In this document: piece by piece, positions 50,046 to 61,556 of the stretch | How the letters are laid out: every line of letters starts with the position of its first letter | Position numbering within the stretch: the stretch's first letter is position 1 | NCBI GenBank assembly: GCA_949987565.1 | Contig: OX465109.1 | Location: 19,383,821 to 19,447,820 of the forward strand | Origin: Luidia sarsii | Taxonomy: Eukaryota; Echinodermata; Asteroidea; Paxillosida; Luidiidae | DNA: 64,000 nucleotides | Reading direction: 5' to 3' | Notes under the pieces: generated by a model | What the model saw: the letters and a program-made list of their open reading frames with translations, nothing else | Told to the model about the DNA's origin: nothing | The model's database searches: none | Program-made: the position numbers and the translations under genes

Positions 50046-50817
50046 TTTCATACAGCCGCTTAAGCGCCAAAATGTGCAGCGCCAAAACTCATGAGCCACA
50101 GGATCCCATTGCCTACCCAAAGTTCGCTTTTGTTTCATGCTAAGCAAAGAAGAGTGAAATACAAGTCAGAAGCAATGGACACCACATCGCATGGCAGTTT
50201 GTAATCCTGCTTACACGAGGAAGACTTTTCCTGCTAAGCGGATTTTCACGCTTAAGCGGCTCTATGAAATTGGGCCCTGGTCGAGGTCGTGTGTTGGATT
50301 CGAATCTGCATAGCGGCGGGTTCATCATATCGAAATTATGTATGATGTCATGTCCACAATAACAGAACAACCTGGCAATTTATTTTTTAAATTGAATATT
50401 CAAGCCTTTATTAGTATAATTGATTCAATACACACCCATTAACAGTCAAACCATTAATTAAACCAGTGTAGTGGAACAATTCTTACATTGCCACTAATAC
50501 ATTTTGTGGTCTTAATCTACCCTACCTGACACCTTTCCCGTGGAAAAGGATCATTATATTTATACAAGGAAAATCCACATTTCTGTTCAAATACACTTAT
50601 AAGCTGCACGTAGCTGGCTGTCATCGGTCAGTTTTCAACTTTCAAACTAGGACCCTCTCCTGAATGAACCGCATGGCTATACACGTAAAACCTTTTATGC
50701 AGCAGTCGGATACACTTCCTGTGTGCGGAGCAAAGCCGTTCCTCATTCCCGTGGCTATGGATTCATGTTACACGCGAGTCTATTGAGGCCGCCATCATGC
50801 GGCTGTAGCCACTTCCA

Positions 50818-51044
50818 ATAGACCGATTGCACGACCAATGTTTACATGGCATCACGTGACTTACAGTGGGTGTTTTTGCATCTAATTTGGTGCGAAACAG
50901 AAGTGGAAACGAGCAAAGAAGACTTTCATATTGTCCATATTCTTCTCTGTATGTTTCCATTACTGCTCTGTGCCAAATGAGATGAAAAAATACCCACTAT
51001 AAGCCACGTGCATGTAAACAGTGGTCGCGCAATCGGTCTATAGA
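50818..51044 (+). mobile_element. Inverted-end MITE (GACCGATTGCACGACC family), copy 2, most intact
   Basis: Begins GACCGATTGCACGACCA and ends with the inverted GGTCGCGCAATCGGTCT; an internal CACGTGACTTACAGTGGG is matched by CCCACTATAAGCCACGTG. Intergenic. Confidence 0.8.
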
Positions 51045-51246
51045 CTCGTGGCTGTTATGCTGCCGTCAATTCGCGTCCCCAAGCTGTTAAAAAAAAAACC
51101 GTCTCGCGAGTCTGACTTTCGAGAACAAAGATTTCCAGGTGTACACGAGGTGGCAGATTATCCGAACTCGGTTGTGGCAATGAGAAATCCACCTGTCAAA
51201 GGCGCTCCTTTGCGAACCCCTGGAAAAGGGGTGCCTTTTCATTCAT

Positions 51247-51445
51247 TTCAGAAACGCAGTGGCTGTTGTTACGGCAGTCGTCCGTGTGGTTCCCTGACTT
51301 GATTGTATTTCGTCAGCATTGCAGGCTGGTTGAACCACTCTATTAGCTGATAGTCTGGTTCCAAGAGCTAAACATCCTGACAAATACTGTTAAGTCAGGG
51401 AACCAAACGGACGACTGCCGTAACAACAGCCACTGCGTTTCAGAA
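51247..51445. repeat. Inverted repeat with 50-bp arms
   Basis: GAAACGCAGTGGCTGTTGTT ... CCCTGACTT at left is matched by AAGTCAGGGAACC ... CACTGCGTTTC at right, about 90 bp apart; almost no mismatch. Confidence 0.85.
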
Positions 51446-52100
51446 AATGTCACTCTAAGCACCCAGTAGGCCTATTAGACTACAAGTCAGGTGCAACAAG
51501 CATCGAGTCGAACATGGTTGACAATCTTGTTGGAAACCAGAAAGAAATGTCATGCACGCTCACCAGACTTTCCTCCTGAAGCGATTTTATGAAATTGGGC
51601 CTTGATTTTATTGAGGAAGGCTTTTCATGCTTCAGCCCATTTTGGTGATAAAGTGACTGTCACATTGACGCCTGGTCATTGGCGAATCTCGCTACACCCG
51701 ATCCAGTCTTTCACAATAGGCATGTATGTATTTAAGTTTCGCACTTGTTTTTGCGCAAGTTTTTTTACATAATACACCGAGTGCAAAGAAATTCATATGA
51801 CCTATGACCTGAGGAGAAGAAGAGATTCGTGTCGTTTCAGCACGGCGCGAACAAACAATGCTTGAAGGAATGCCATAAATCAAGTAATGAGATGAAAGCT
51901 CCCAATGTTAATCAAACATTGACTGTCATTTGTGAGTGTATTTTTTCTTGATGAATTATTCAAGAAAAAAAGCTGCCGACATTTTGTCCAGATGGTCACA
52001 CACTGCACTGAAATCGGTCCGTGGTTTAGCGATATACTTCAACTCCTATTCAGCTAATGAATCCGAGGGTATCTCTATGGCTGTGCTTGCGTGCCGGACT

Positions 52101-52782
52101 CTACAGCCATCCCTCGTTCATGACGTGATTTTGTCGAGACTCCGACTCCTCCCATGCCATCAGGCCGGGTAGGAACGTTTTCACCTCGGACGTGTAGAGT
52201 TCGCCGGGCCTAGCAGCGCTGCTCCCCCCGTCACCATCTTCCGTCAGCTGCACCTCCATGTGCACTTGGTTCACCACCTGCAAGGTGACGGCTTCCCTGT
52301 AGACCGCCGGGCGAATGGGCTTGCGCTTGGGCTTGGGCGGGTCAGCCGCCTCCTGGCTGACCGCGATCTCCACCGTGTTCACGAAGCCCTCGAAGGCCGG
52401 GCAGCGCGGCTCTGGGCCGGCGATGCCCGGGTCGCTATCGTGGCTATCCCCGAGCTCAGCGACGGGAGTCACCGCTCGGACTCCGGGCCACGAGGTCTCC
52501 GTCCCCGGTCCGTACCCGTTGGCGTGCTCAGAGGCCCGGGCCTCAGGCGGCCATCCCCCGAACTCCGCCATGGCCGTGGATGCCGCTGCTACCTCGCCAT
52601 CGATCCCGTTGTCGTCCGAGGCCGGCATCAGCCCCTTCTCTTCCCAGCTGTCAGACCAGGCCGGCGCTGCCTGGTGGTTGGGGGTGAAGAGGCGCCCCAG
52701 TCCCACCATGTCCTCCTCCCGTGGGTTGCCCCAATCAAGCACAATCCCATCCTCGTTCTCGCCCTCTCCCGATCTCGTCCGG
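52101..52782 (-). CDS. Exon 3 of 319-aa membrane protein: cytoplasmic tail
   Basis: Acceptor TTTTTTTCAG. 227 codons to the stop at 52103-52101. It opens CRTRSGEGENEDGIVLDWGN and is GC-rich compared with flanking DNA. Alternative open frames on both strands here (for example plus 52260-52928) reflect this high GC content. Confidence 0.85.
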
Positions 52783-55700
52783 CTGAAAAAAAATCAAAGA
52801 TCATACACAATTTTAACACGGAGTCCTCTCAGTATAGATGCTTGCAAGCAAGAGATTCTTTAGATTCCCCATTGATACTAATGAGCGCAAATATCTGTCC
52901 ATGTAAAATTTCCCTTAAAACTCATTAAAAGATCAATCGTAGTCCTGTAACAACCCGATTTCGCAATGCAATCTACTCGGAATAAACCTCAACTGCTCAG
53001 TCAACGTCAATTAACTAAAATCTTGCATCAACTAAATTTTTCAATTACTCCCCGGCAAAGACTAGGCCTATAGTTGACTATTAGGGAAAGCCACCATCCA
53101 AGGGCTGGATAGCTGAGATGGAAGATCACTGGTACGTTAGTCCAGAGGTCTCGGGTTCAAGTGCCGGTCCAGTCAAAGTTTTCTTTGCCAATTTTCCAAT
53201 TATCTGGAAAATTGTTTTCAAATCGAACAGCAACGTAAATTTACCATCCAATCCCTCCTTAAAATGACATTCATTTTCATCTAAAATCCTGCATCATCAC
53301 TAATTCGCATACACACTCGGAACAAACGAACAATGAAGTAATCATTGATTAAGAGTCGACGTCAAAAAGGTAGACGGGTGTGAATGGGACCCTTTTTGTT
53401 CAAAGCGGATGCACAATAGGTGGCGCTGTTCATAGTTGGGAAACTCCTTCAGACAGTCGCGCGACAGGAACCAATTAATTCAAATAGAAATGTAAACAAA
53501 CCCCGAATACAATCAAAGGCAACTTGTAGAATACAAACTGTTACTATTGCTATGTTGAGTTTTGTTTTATTCATAACACAAAACTCACCACGTTGAAAGT
53601 TTGCGTTGACACCATGCCACTCATATCTTTCGAGAATGAGGATGGTTTAGGAAGAACCTTTTATGTTTTCTATACAACGTTTCAGACGGAGTACTGTGTG
53701 CTCTGCCCGTCGTCTAGAGACTACTGACGAAACGTCAAAAAACCGACTGTGCTCAGAGCCATACTCATTCTCTAAAAGAGATGACTTTCGTGATGACACT
53801 GTGTTTCACTATCCCAAACCTTCAAGTGTTATCAAAGCTCACCATGGAAACATTTCTCATTTTAGACCTGTTTATACGGTGACTTGGTGTTGAATCGTAT
53901 TGGGTTTTTTTGTTTTGGGATTAGCCCGATACAGAAAACCCACTTTGTAGACGACTCACCATGTGTGCACGTAGATAAGGTATAGAATGGACAGCACTCC
54001 GGCTGGTATGACAAAGAAGGCCGCGGCCAGGATTCCTAGGGTCCCTGCAGAGCCCCGATGACCGTAGATGATGTTGGTTTGCAGGCCAAGAATATCAGGA
54101 TCCTCAGAGTTATCTTCGTTACCGGATGCTTGGGAAAGAAAGGGTGTTGGATTGTGCTTTAGCGTAATAGATTATACATTATGAAGTTAATACAAAAACT
54201 GTTGCAAACTCCTCACTGACTAAAATGACCTGCACTACGTAAATCTCAACAGTTAGAGGGCCTGACGGTTTGATCCTAGCAGGACCTTTCTCAAACGTTA
54301 GATCCTAGCAGGACCTTTCTCAAAGACCTTTTTGAAAGGTCCTGCTAGGATCGAAACTGCGTCAGGCCCTCTCGATTATAGATTGGTTAATTGATATATT
54401 GACTAACAGCTTGATTATTTTTATTGTGCGATCAGCCGATTGCTTGTGATCATGATGTTGGATATATAATTAGGTTTGCGGTGACACCATCTTTTGTGAG
54501 TAAGTGTGGTTCTGAAAAGATTCGGAGGAACTCGACGTTTGGAACATCTGCTCGTCTTCAGGAGACTGCTGGATTCCAACTGGGAGTGGGGCTTATGTAG
54601 TGTAGAGAGGGATCCTAGTGTAAAGGCGGAAACAGGGGATGCTGCACAGGATCCTAGTTGTGGGTGTACTGTGTGTGTGCTCACTCAAGCGTGTCATAGG
54701 TGGTTGACTGCTAGGGGGTGAACAACTGTTGCCAAGGGGAGACTAGGTGGGGGGGGGGGGGTTGAGGATAGGCCGCCAGATGTCGCTGATGTTAACACCT
54801 ATGCCTTGGACAGTGTTGTGTCTGTATTATGATACACTTGAGTGAGCACACACACAGTACACCCACAAGTAGGATCCTGTGCAGCATCCCCAGTTCCCGC
54901 CTTTACAGTTCCCGCCTTCACCCTTCCCTGAGCTAATCCCCTCACCAGGATCCCTCTCCACACTACATAAGCCCCACTCCCAGTTAGAATCGAGCAGTCT
55001 CCTGAAGACGAACATAGCACACTGTTCAAAACGTCGAGTTCCTCCGGTTCTTTTCAGAACCACACTTACTCACAAAAGAGAATTTACATGGTGTCACCGC
55101 AAACCTAATTATCATGCTATTCTCACCATGCAAACCTTCAGATCTCATTCGATCATGATGCTGTTCTGTTCAGTGGTGCTATAATTACTCCCTAGTGGAT
55201 AGTCTTTCTGACCAGCGATTTCACCAAACCCATCGTAACCTACGACCAATCACAAAACGAAGAGCGAGGCACAGAAACCAAACGGTTAATTGGGTTATCC
55301 ATCGTAAGTTGAGTTAGATGCATCGTAAGGCTTTGTGAAATCTTCCCCAGTTGTAATAATGACTTAAAAAGGAATCCACAGTGGAGTATATCTCTTGTAC
55401 CATGGTATCTGCGCAAATCACCATTATATTATTTAACACTCGTTATGTTGGATTTTACTTTTGTATCGGGGTTCTAGCAAACGGGCAGGGTAGCCCCTCG
55501 CATGCATCCCAAGCTAAAGTTCGGTTAACCTTGTCACCGAATTGTTGCTATTTTTGTCATTCAGGGACTACAGACACGCACGGATTAACACCGACTTATC
55601 GCTTCAAAAGAGGCAATAGTGCCCATATGTGCTAGGCTTACAGTGCGTTGGGGACAGTGAAAGGCCGCTGGTGTCAATAGTTCGATTCCGGCAGTGCTCC

Positions 55701-58475
55701 CACTCCCGATAAACTGCTTATTTGATAGTGCGAACCAGGGAGACAGAACTTTGAATAAGGGGCTAATGTCAACATTCGCTTAAGCACTGAAATTGCAGTC
55801 TCAATGTAACTAGGGGCCAGTGTCATTCAGGGCTACTGAAGACTGGAACTTTGCTAAAGATGGGAATTAAGTACTATACTATAGACAGGATGGCCGTCTA
55901 TACCTCCATGTGTTGATGTTAATGCCTTTGATCCAAATCGTCTGCAAAAATATCAAAATAATGTGCCTGCACCATCTGCTAGCAACTTCTTTGAATAAGG
56001 CTAGGTTTGTTCATGTTTAAAGCCCCTACACAACTTTGGCCGAGGTCAAAGAAAAGCATCCATACGTTGTCTGATCCAACATATGCATTAAATAGCACAC
56101 CTGTGAAAATTTCAGCTCAATCCGCCAACCGAATCTCGAGAAAATCGTGAAAACCGCTTCATTTGTTTTGCGAAAATGCAGCATTCAACGCCGTACTGTT
56201 CCGAAAAATAGTTTAGATCTCGGTGAGACGTTAACTAATTCTTTTATAAATTTCTCCCAAAATACAACATTTTAGGCAGAAATATTTCAGTGAGAGGTTT
56301 CTAATATAACCATCTTCAAACTGTATAAGTTTCATGTAAATCTGTGAACATTTCTGTTTTTCGATCTTATCAATGTTGTGTAGGGGCATTAAGCGGGTGG
56401 AATATCTCCTGGGTAATTAACCAAAGCTCCATATTATTGTTTCTACTTCGCAAGGGAAAGAGTATAATCACAAACGAGTAAAAGTGGTTTGTATGTGAAT
56501 GAAAGCAGGGGGGTCCCTGGTTGAATGCCTATGACTTGCGCCCCAATATACCCCGGCAAAGAATTAGAGTTGACTATTTGGGAAGGCCGCCATCTAAGGC
56601 CTGCATGGATAGCTCACGGAGAGCTGGTACGCAAAATCAGAGGTCACGGGTTAAAATCCCGGTAGAGTCAAAGTTGACTTTGCCAATTTTCAATTTGTTC
56701 AAAAGCTTCCCAGTCAGTTGTTCCTGTTTTTGTTTGAAACAATAACAACGGTTAGACTTTCTTTGCTAATTATAATTGTAGGTATAACCCGAGTCTGACC
56801 TGTGAATAACCACTGAAGCCAGTTTGCTTAGTGCTTGCTTGCCCTTTCCGGCACAGCATTGCCTGATCCAAAGTGTATATTCAAAAAATTGCAGGGTAAC
56901 TGCGGGTGTAGTAACTCCATCAGATGAGAGAACCAGGAATACTAATCATGCTTCTATTAACGGTTGCGTGGACGGCACCATAAACACAGCTGAAATAGAA
57001 AGCCGTTTTTTTGCACGGGCACCCGCGTGTACTTCTTCTTGGGCCCACCGTTCGATTTGTTAGTGTTTACTGATGCATGACTAATTCCTTCATACCAGCA
57101 ATCCCTGGCATCATTACCGCGCACATCCATACTTTACCACGATGCCAAACCGCATTAAGCGCCTAATACAGATAACACAAGCATCCTTCCCTCCCGTCAA
57201 AAACTGCTACAGCTTTGGATATTTTCCGATCTTCCCAATGTTGTATTGGGCCTAATGTATTTGTATAATGACATTGTATTTCCCTAATGTTGCCAGTGCG
57301 TGTTTTGGGGAAATTGGGAAGCTCTAATCCAACTTGGCAGTAACCGTTTAAACCAGCGTTATACTCCGTTTGATGAATATGTTTGCATTCGGTATCATTC
57401 CAGTGCAAAAGTGTTGGATGAAATTCAACACAGTCCGTGCACAAACCCTATTATATGATTGTTGCCATGGACTGAAAGCAGCGCAATCTATACGTAAAGG
57501 TAACACCAAATGTTCCAAACGGCCCAATTTGAAACCTGCTAAGCATAGAAATTCTTCCTTGGTGCAACAAGAGTGCTAACAGTATTTGAATTTTATTTTT
57601 TATTTGAATTGGTTCTCATTACTGAGTGGGCCTGACGTTTCGATCCTAGCAGGACCTTTCTCAAAGGCAGAGTGCTCTGCCTTTGAGAAAGGTCCTGCTA
57701 GGATCGAAACGTCAGGCCCAATCAATTTTAAGATTTGCATGTTGGTAATTTAAGTCAGTAAGCAGTTTGCAACATTTGTTTTGTGCATCGTTTTGGATCT
57801 TATTACGTGAAACTTGTATTCAAATATTGGGCAGTCAGCTTGGATTATTAGTGGAACTTTGGCTGGCAACCAGATTTTATTTGGCTAGGATTTTCATGAT
57901 TAAAAAACCTGGGTAGAATCTTAAAGCCGAACTGATACAAATAACTGTACAAATGGCAACAATTTATAGAGCATCGCGTTTCGATCCTGCCACGCACCCT
58001 TCTCAAAAGCTGAATAAGTGAGAAAATGAATACCCCTGAGAGGGAATCTGAAGGATCGAAACGTCTGGCCCATTTTGCTTCTGAAATTGTCATCCCAGTG
58101 ATTTTTTTTTCGGTTTTAAATAGTTTAAGACCAGAAAGATTCATCATATGGTTCCGAGCACACAAAAAACAACTCATCTAAGTTGTGTACCATGTTAATG
58201 GTCAGAAACAAATGTGTGTTATTCTTATCATGCAATTTGTACCCAGCAATTCCTACAATTGATTTGTAAAACCTGCATTGAGTAAGGATTAAGGTTCTCC
58301 TTTTCGGTAGTGTCTGTTTGACGACTATTTTTCGGGTTTTATAACACCATCCCCTGTCCCACCTACCTGCCCCTCCTACTCGCCGTGCGTCGGTCAGCGG
58401 TAGGCAGCTTGCCAGACTGAACAGCAGAAGGACGGCTACTCTCGGTGTCAGCTGGGCAAAGCGGCGCCTCGCCAT
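52101..58475 (-). CDS. Whole gene: unrecognised type I single-pass membrane protein, 3 exons, 319 aa
   Basis: Exons 58475-58367, 54128-53960 and 52782-52101 join in matching phases (1, then 2) to give 960 coding nt. Residues 1-30 form a signal peptide (core RVAVLLLFSLASCLPLTDA). The ectodomain is only about 30 residues and acidic (SGNEDNSEDPDILGLQTN). TM spans about 64-90 (GTLGILAAAFFVIPAGVLSI then LYLIYV). The tail of about 226 residues is acidic and Pro/Gly-rich, with a basic patch (PPKPKRKPIRP) and a conserved-looking end (TSEVKTFLPGL ... NEGWL). It lies head-to-tail upstream of the ADAM-FAM171 gene. I do not recognise the family; a receptor-associated or adaptor role would be a guess. Confidence 0.82.
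53045..53210 (+). mobile_element. tRNA-like SINE, family 1
   Basis: GGGCTGGATAGCTGAGATGG, TCTCGGGTTCAAGTGCCGG, CAAAGTTTTCTTTGCCAATT. Intron 2 of the 319-aa gene. Confidence 0.75.
53600..53875. mobile_element. Fold-back element B, diverged
   Basis: AAGTTTGCGTTGACACCATG ... TCGTGATGACACTGTG outer ends; inner ACAACGTTTCAGACGG / GACGAAACGTC inverted. Intron 2 of the 319-aa gene, just downstream of its exon 2. Confidence 0.55.
53960..54128 (-). CDS. Exon 2 of 319-aa membrane protein: ectodomain and TM helix
   Basis: Acceptor TTCCCAAG, donor GTGAGT, phase 1 to 2. Short acidic ectodomain, NIIYGHRGSAG linker, then one long hydrophobic helix with an internal Pro. Confidence 0.85.
54190..54390. mobile_element. 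Fold-back element A, AGAGGGCC variant
   Basis: The left arm contains a duplicated GATCCTAGCAGGACCTTTCT; the right arm ends GTCAGGCCCTCT. Starts about 60 bp from exon 2 of the 319-aa gene, on its upstream side. Confidence 0.7.
54465..55112. mobile_element. Large fold-back element B-type with long arms
   Basis: Left arm 54465-54690 and right arm about 54835-55112 are near-complementary (TTAGGTTTGCGGTGACACCA versus TGGTGTCACCGCAAACCTAA; GGGAGTGGGGCTTATGTAGT versus ACTACATAAGCCCCACTCCC). They are separated by about 145 bp including a G-run. Confidence 0.8.
55206..55352 (+). mobile_element. GATTTCAC-end MITE, copy 6
   Basis: GCGATTTCACCAAACCCATC at left, GGCTTTGTGAAATCTTCC at right; intron 1 of the 319-aa gene. 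Confidence 0.65.
56017..56392 (+). mobile_element. TTAA-flanked MITE, copy 3
   Basis: Same family, both TTAA flanks intact; in intron 1 of the 319-aa protein gene. Confidence 0.85.
56545..56740 (+). mobile_element. tRNA-like SINE, family 1
   Basis: CCCCGGCAAAGAATTAGAGT, GGATAGCTCACGGAGAG, GGTCACGGGTTAAAATCCCG, then the usual tail. Confidence 0.7.
57620..57790. mobile_element. Fold-back element A
   Basis: Near-perfect arms (GGCCTGACGTTTCGATCCTA and complement) and the standard right tail. Confidence 0.75.
58367..58475 (-). CDS. Exon 1 of 319-aa membrane protein: signal peptide
   Basis: ATG at 58475; encodes MARRRFAQLTPR and a Leu/Val-rich core, ending ARRVGGA. Donor GTAGGT in phase 1. The surrounding 58.4-58.5 kb is CpG-rich, as expected of a first exon. 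Confidence 0.8.
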
Positions 58476-58894
58476 CGCGACGCGCCGTGCCCCAATTCTC
58501 CCCTCGCTCTGAACTTAGAAAGTTCCCATTGTTGGCTGGCTGGCTGGCTGTTGGTGCCTTTTCGATTCTGTACAGCCAGACACGACAGTGGAACCAACGC
58601 GTGGGATATGCGCTTTGCCCTTTGTCAGCGGGTGTTGTTTAGTCCATTGTTTAGTCTCGAGGATCACAGAGTCTGAGCTTGGAGCTCCATGGGTCTGAGC
58701 AGTGATAAGGCAGTGGATCGCTGCAGATTGTATACACGCTGGACCCGAAGCGGCTGACACTGCTTAAAATCCTTGTCACTTCGTGCATAGGCATGAAGGA
58801 GAAAGAAAGGGAGAGGAAGAGAGTGAGGCAGAGGGAGAGAGTCCACAGAGAAATGGATCGTAAACAACACCAAACTATAGCCTACCAGGGCATT

Positions 58895-59393
58895 TCAACA
58901 AGAAAAATAAATGCGTACCCTTGTGTCTGCGAGCATGAATAGGATGTCACGCATGGCCGGTCTGTTGGAAGGACACAGCGAGCTAGCTTCAACTTTGGCC
59001 TGAAGGCACGTCCCCAAATACTCGACACTAGGTCGGAATATTAAAAGAAAATGGATCATGAAGGTTTACATACGGCCCAGACAACGCTCAATCTATCATC
59101 CGTCATTGTATGACCAACTCCAGGGTTGCGTTGAACTGTGTCAACTGGTTCTGAAAAGTGTGGGGATTCATTTGCGAGGGTTGTCCCCGCCTTTCCCAGT
59201 AGAGATTTTTTAGGCTTGAAATCAACTAAACATGCCACTTGGTGCATATCTATGAAGTATATTGTCTACTTCAAACGGTCTTCGTGAGAAGGAAAATGTA
59301 CGCGTCTTATTCTGAATCAGTACCTATAATGCTGATCGAAGTTCGGTGAAATCGACCTGCCATAGGTTCCAGTCCATCCCTTTGGAAAGAGGC
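58895..59393 (-). CDS. Possible 3' end of another gene: two phase-matched exons, kinase-like tail
   Basis: Segment 59393-59324 (acceptor TTCTAG, donor GTACTG) encodes LFPKGWTGTYGRSISPNFDQ then HY. It joins in phase 2 to 59037-58895 (acceptor CCTAG), which encodes VEYLGTCLQAKVEAS, SLCPSNRPAMRDILFMLADT and a stop after RIYFSC. The C-L ... N-R-P-A-M-R-D-I-L-x-M-L string resembles the last helix region of protein kinase domains. No HRD or DFG exons were found to the right, so this may be a fragment. Low confidence in the family. Confidence 0.35.
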
Positions 59394-59559
59394 CTAGAAT
59401 CAAAAACCAGTTCATAGTTGCCTAGTATTTTTTCATGCGGTTGAACATTCAGCTACGAGAAAAAAGTATTTTCTTCCTCATACCAACTACAACAAAAGGA
59501 GCACTAGCGTGAACAGCAACGATTACAGCAACAACTCGTACAGCAGAGAGAAACAATAA

Positions 59560-60790
59560 AAGCAGCAACAGCAACACTAACGGCTACAACAGCAGCAACA
59601 GCAACACTAACGGCCACAACAGCAGCAACAGCAACACTAACGGCTACAACAGCAGCAACAGCAACAACGGCTACAACAGCAGCAACAGCAACACTAACGG
59701 CTACAACAGCAGCAACAGCAACACTAACGGCTACAACAGCAGCAACACCAACACTAACGGCTACAACAGCAGCAACAGCAACACTAACGGCCACAACAGC
59801 AGCAACAGCAGCACTAATGGCTACAACAGCAGCAACAGCAACACTAACGGCCACAACAGCAGCAACAGCTACACTAACGGCTACAACAGCAGCAACAGCT
59901 ACACTAACGGCTACAACAACAGCAACACCAACACTAACGGCTACAACAGCAGCAACAGCAACACTAACGGCTACAACAGCAGCAACAGCAACACTAACGG
60001 CTACAACAGCAGCAACAGCAACACTAACGGCTACAACAGCAGCAACAGAAACCTAACGGCTACAACAGCAGCAACAGCTACACTAACGGCTACAACAGCA
60101 GCAACAGCAACACTAACGGCTACAACAGCAGCAACAGCAACACTAACGGCTACAACAGCAGCAACCGCTACACTAACGGCTACAACAGTAGCAACAGCTA
60201 CACTAACGGCTACAACAGCAGCAACGGCAACACTAACAGCTACAACAGCAGCAACAGCAGCACTAATGGCTACAACAGCAGCAACACCAACACTAACGGC
60301 TACAACAGCAGCAACAGCAGCACTAACGGCTACAACAGCAGCAACAGCAGCACTAACGGCTACAACAGCAGCAACACCAACACTAACGGCTACAACAGCA
60401 GCAACACCAACACTAACGGCTACAACAGCAGTAACAGCAACATTAACGGCTACAACAGCAACAACAGCAACACTAACGGCTACAACAGCGGCAACAGCAG
60501 CACTAACGGCTACAACAGCAGCAACAGCAGCACTAACGGCTACAACAGCAGCAACAGCAGCACTAACGGCTACAACAGCAGCAACACCAACACTAACGGC
60601 TACAACAGCAGCAACACCAACACTAACGGCTACAACAGCAGCAACACCAACACTAACGGCTACAACAGCAGCAACAGCATCATTAACGGCTACAACAGTA
60701 GCAACAGCATCATTAACTGTTACAGCAGCAGCAACAACAGCAACACTAACAGCAGCAACAACAGCAACTCTAACAGCAGCAACAGCAGCT
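59560..60790 (+). repeat. 30-bp minisatellite, about 41 units
   Basis: Unit GGCTACAACAGCAGCAACAG plus CAACACTAAC, with point variants arranged in runs. Long open frames on both strands (TATLTATTAA-type, VAVSVAVAAV-type) come from the 30-bp period. Confidence 0.95.
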
Positions 60791-60817
60791 GACACAACAG
60801 CAAGAAATAAATAAATA

Positions 60818-60990
60818 AGAATTAAGGCTTTGCATGATGGGTGAATCAATATAGGAAGGTTTGCGGTGACACCATGTATCAGGTCTCTTAAAGGAAGAGG
60901 TTTGGTTCTGAAAAGAACCTGAGTGGTAACTCGACGTTTCGACCGGTATGCTCTGGCCGTCATCAGGAGAATGTCTTGGGCTCGGTTTTG
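60818..60990 (-). mobile_element. Fold-back element B, single arm
   Basis: TTAAGGCTTTGCATGATGGG to GCCGTCATCAGGAGA, the inverse of the 17.9-kb right end; abuts the 30-bp minisatellite. Confidence 0.7.
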
Positions 60991-61447
60991 GAACTCCTTA
61001 TGTACTGGTGGGTCGCTAGAAAGAAAGAAATAACTACTACAGCAACAGCAATGGCAAACGACTACAACAGCTGCAATGATTACAGCAGTATATCAGTAGC
61101 AAGAATAACAGTAACAACGACGGAATTGCTACAATAAAAATCACGGAGTGAGATGACACAAAGATGAATCTCCAAGAAAGTTGCATTTACAAAATGTGTC
61201 GCAATTGTTGCGAAATGTTCTTAAGCCGTTAGCAGAGTTAAAAGTGGGCGTGAGGTGGTGGCATAGGCTAGGAGCTTAAAGGTCCCAGCCTCTTCTGCAC
61301 AACAAGAGACCTTTTCATATTCAAAAACGATGTACTGCGGGATGACTAAACACCATGGATAGCTCGCTTCTTAAGTGCAGAGACTTAAAGCGCATCTGGG
61401 AGGCAACAGTGGATGCCACCAAATGCTCGAGAGAGGCTTCGCCCGTA

Positions 61448-61556
61448 ATGACAGCACGAAACACGGCGACCATGATGGGGCGAGCTCCGCTGAGACACAT
61501 CCCCATCGTAGTCCTCCTCCTACTCATTGACTCATTCGGGTCATGGACGTTTGCAG
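61448..61556 (+). CDS. Possible first exon (signal peptide) of a plus-strand gene leaving the window
   Basis: From ATG 61448 the frame reads MTARNTATMMGRAPL, then the core IPIVVLLLLIDSFGSWTFA, ending TTTGCAG|GTGGGT in phase 1, the same phase as signal exons elsewhere in this window. An in-frame ATG further upstream (61355) would add 31 residues. No second exon could be found before the window end. Confidence 0.4.

Larger units (their letters stand above)
48910..52100. other. Intergenic region between the two membrane-protein genes
   Basis: Contains a SINE head, a MITE, a 50-bp-arm inverted repeat and otherwise unassigned DNA. The 3' UTR of the 319-aa gene must begin at the right end. Confidence 0.5.

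Noticed and set aside
52260..52928. Plus-strand frames of 222 and 182 codons
   Set aside because: Lie opposite the GC-rich tail exon of the 319-aa protein; the minus frame has a matched acceptor and phase.
59560..60790. CRISPR-like array
   Set aside because: Regular repeats but no unique spacers; this is a tandem minisatellite in animal DNA.
59504..60963. Long frames on both strands through the 30-bp repeat
   Set aside because: Unit length divisible by three keeps frames open; no splice, start context or domain evidence.
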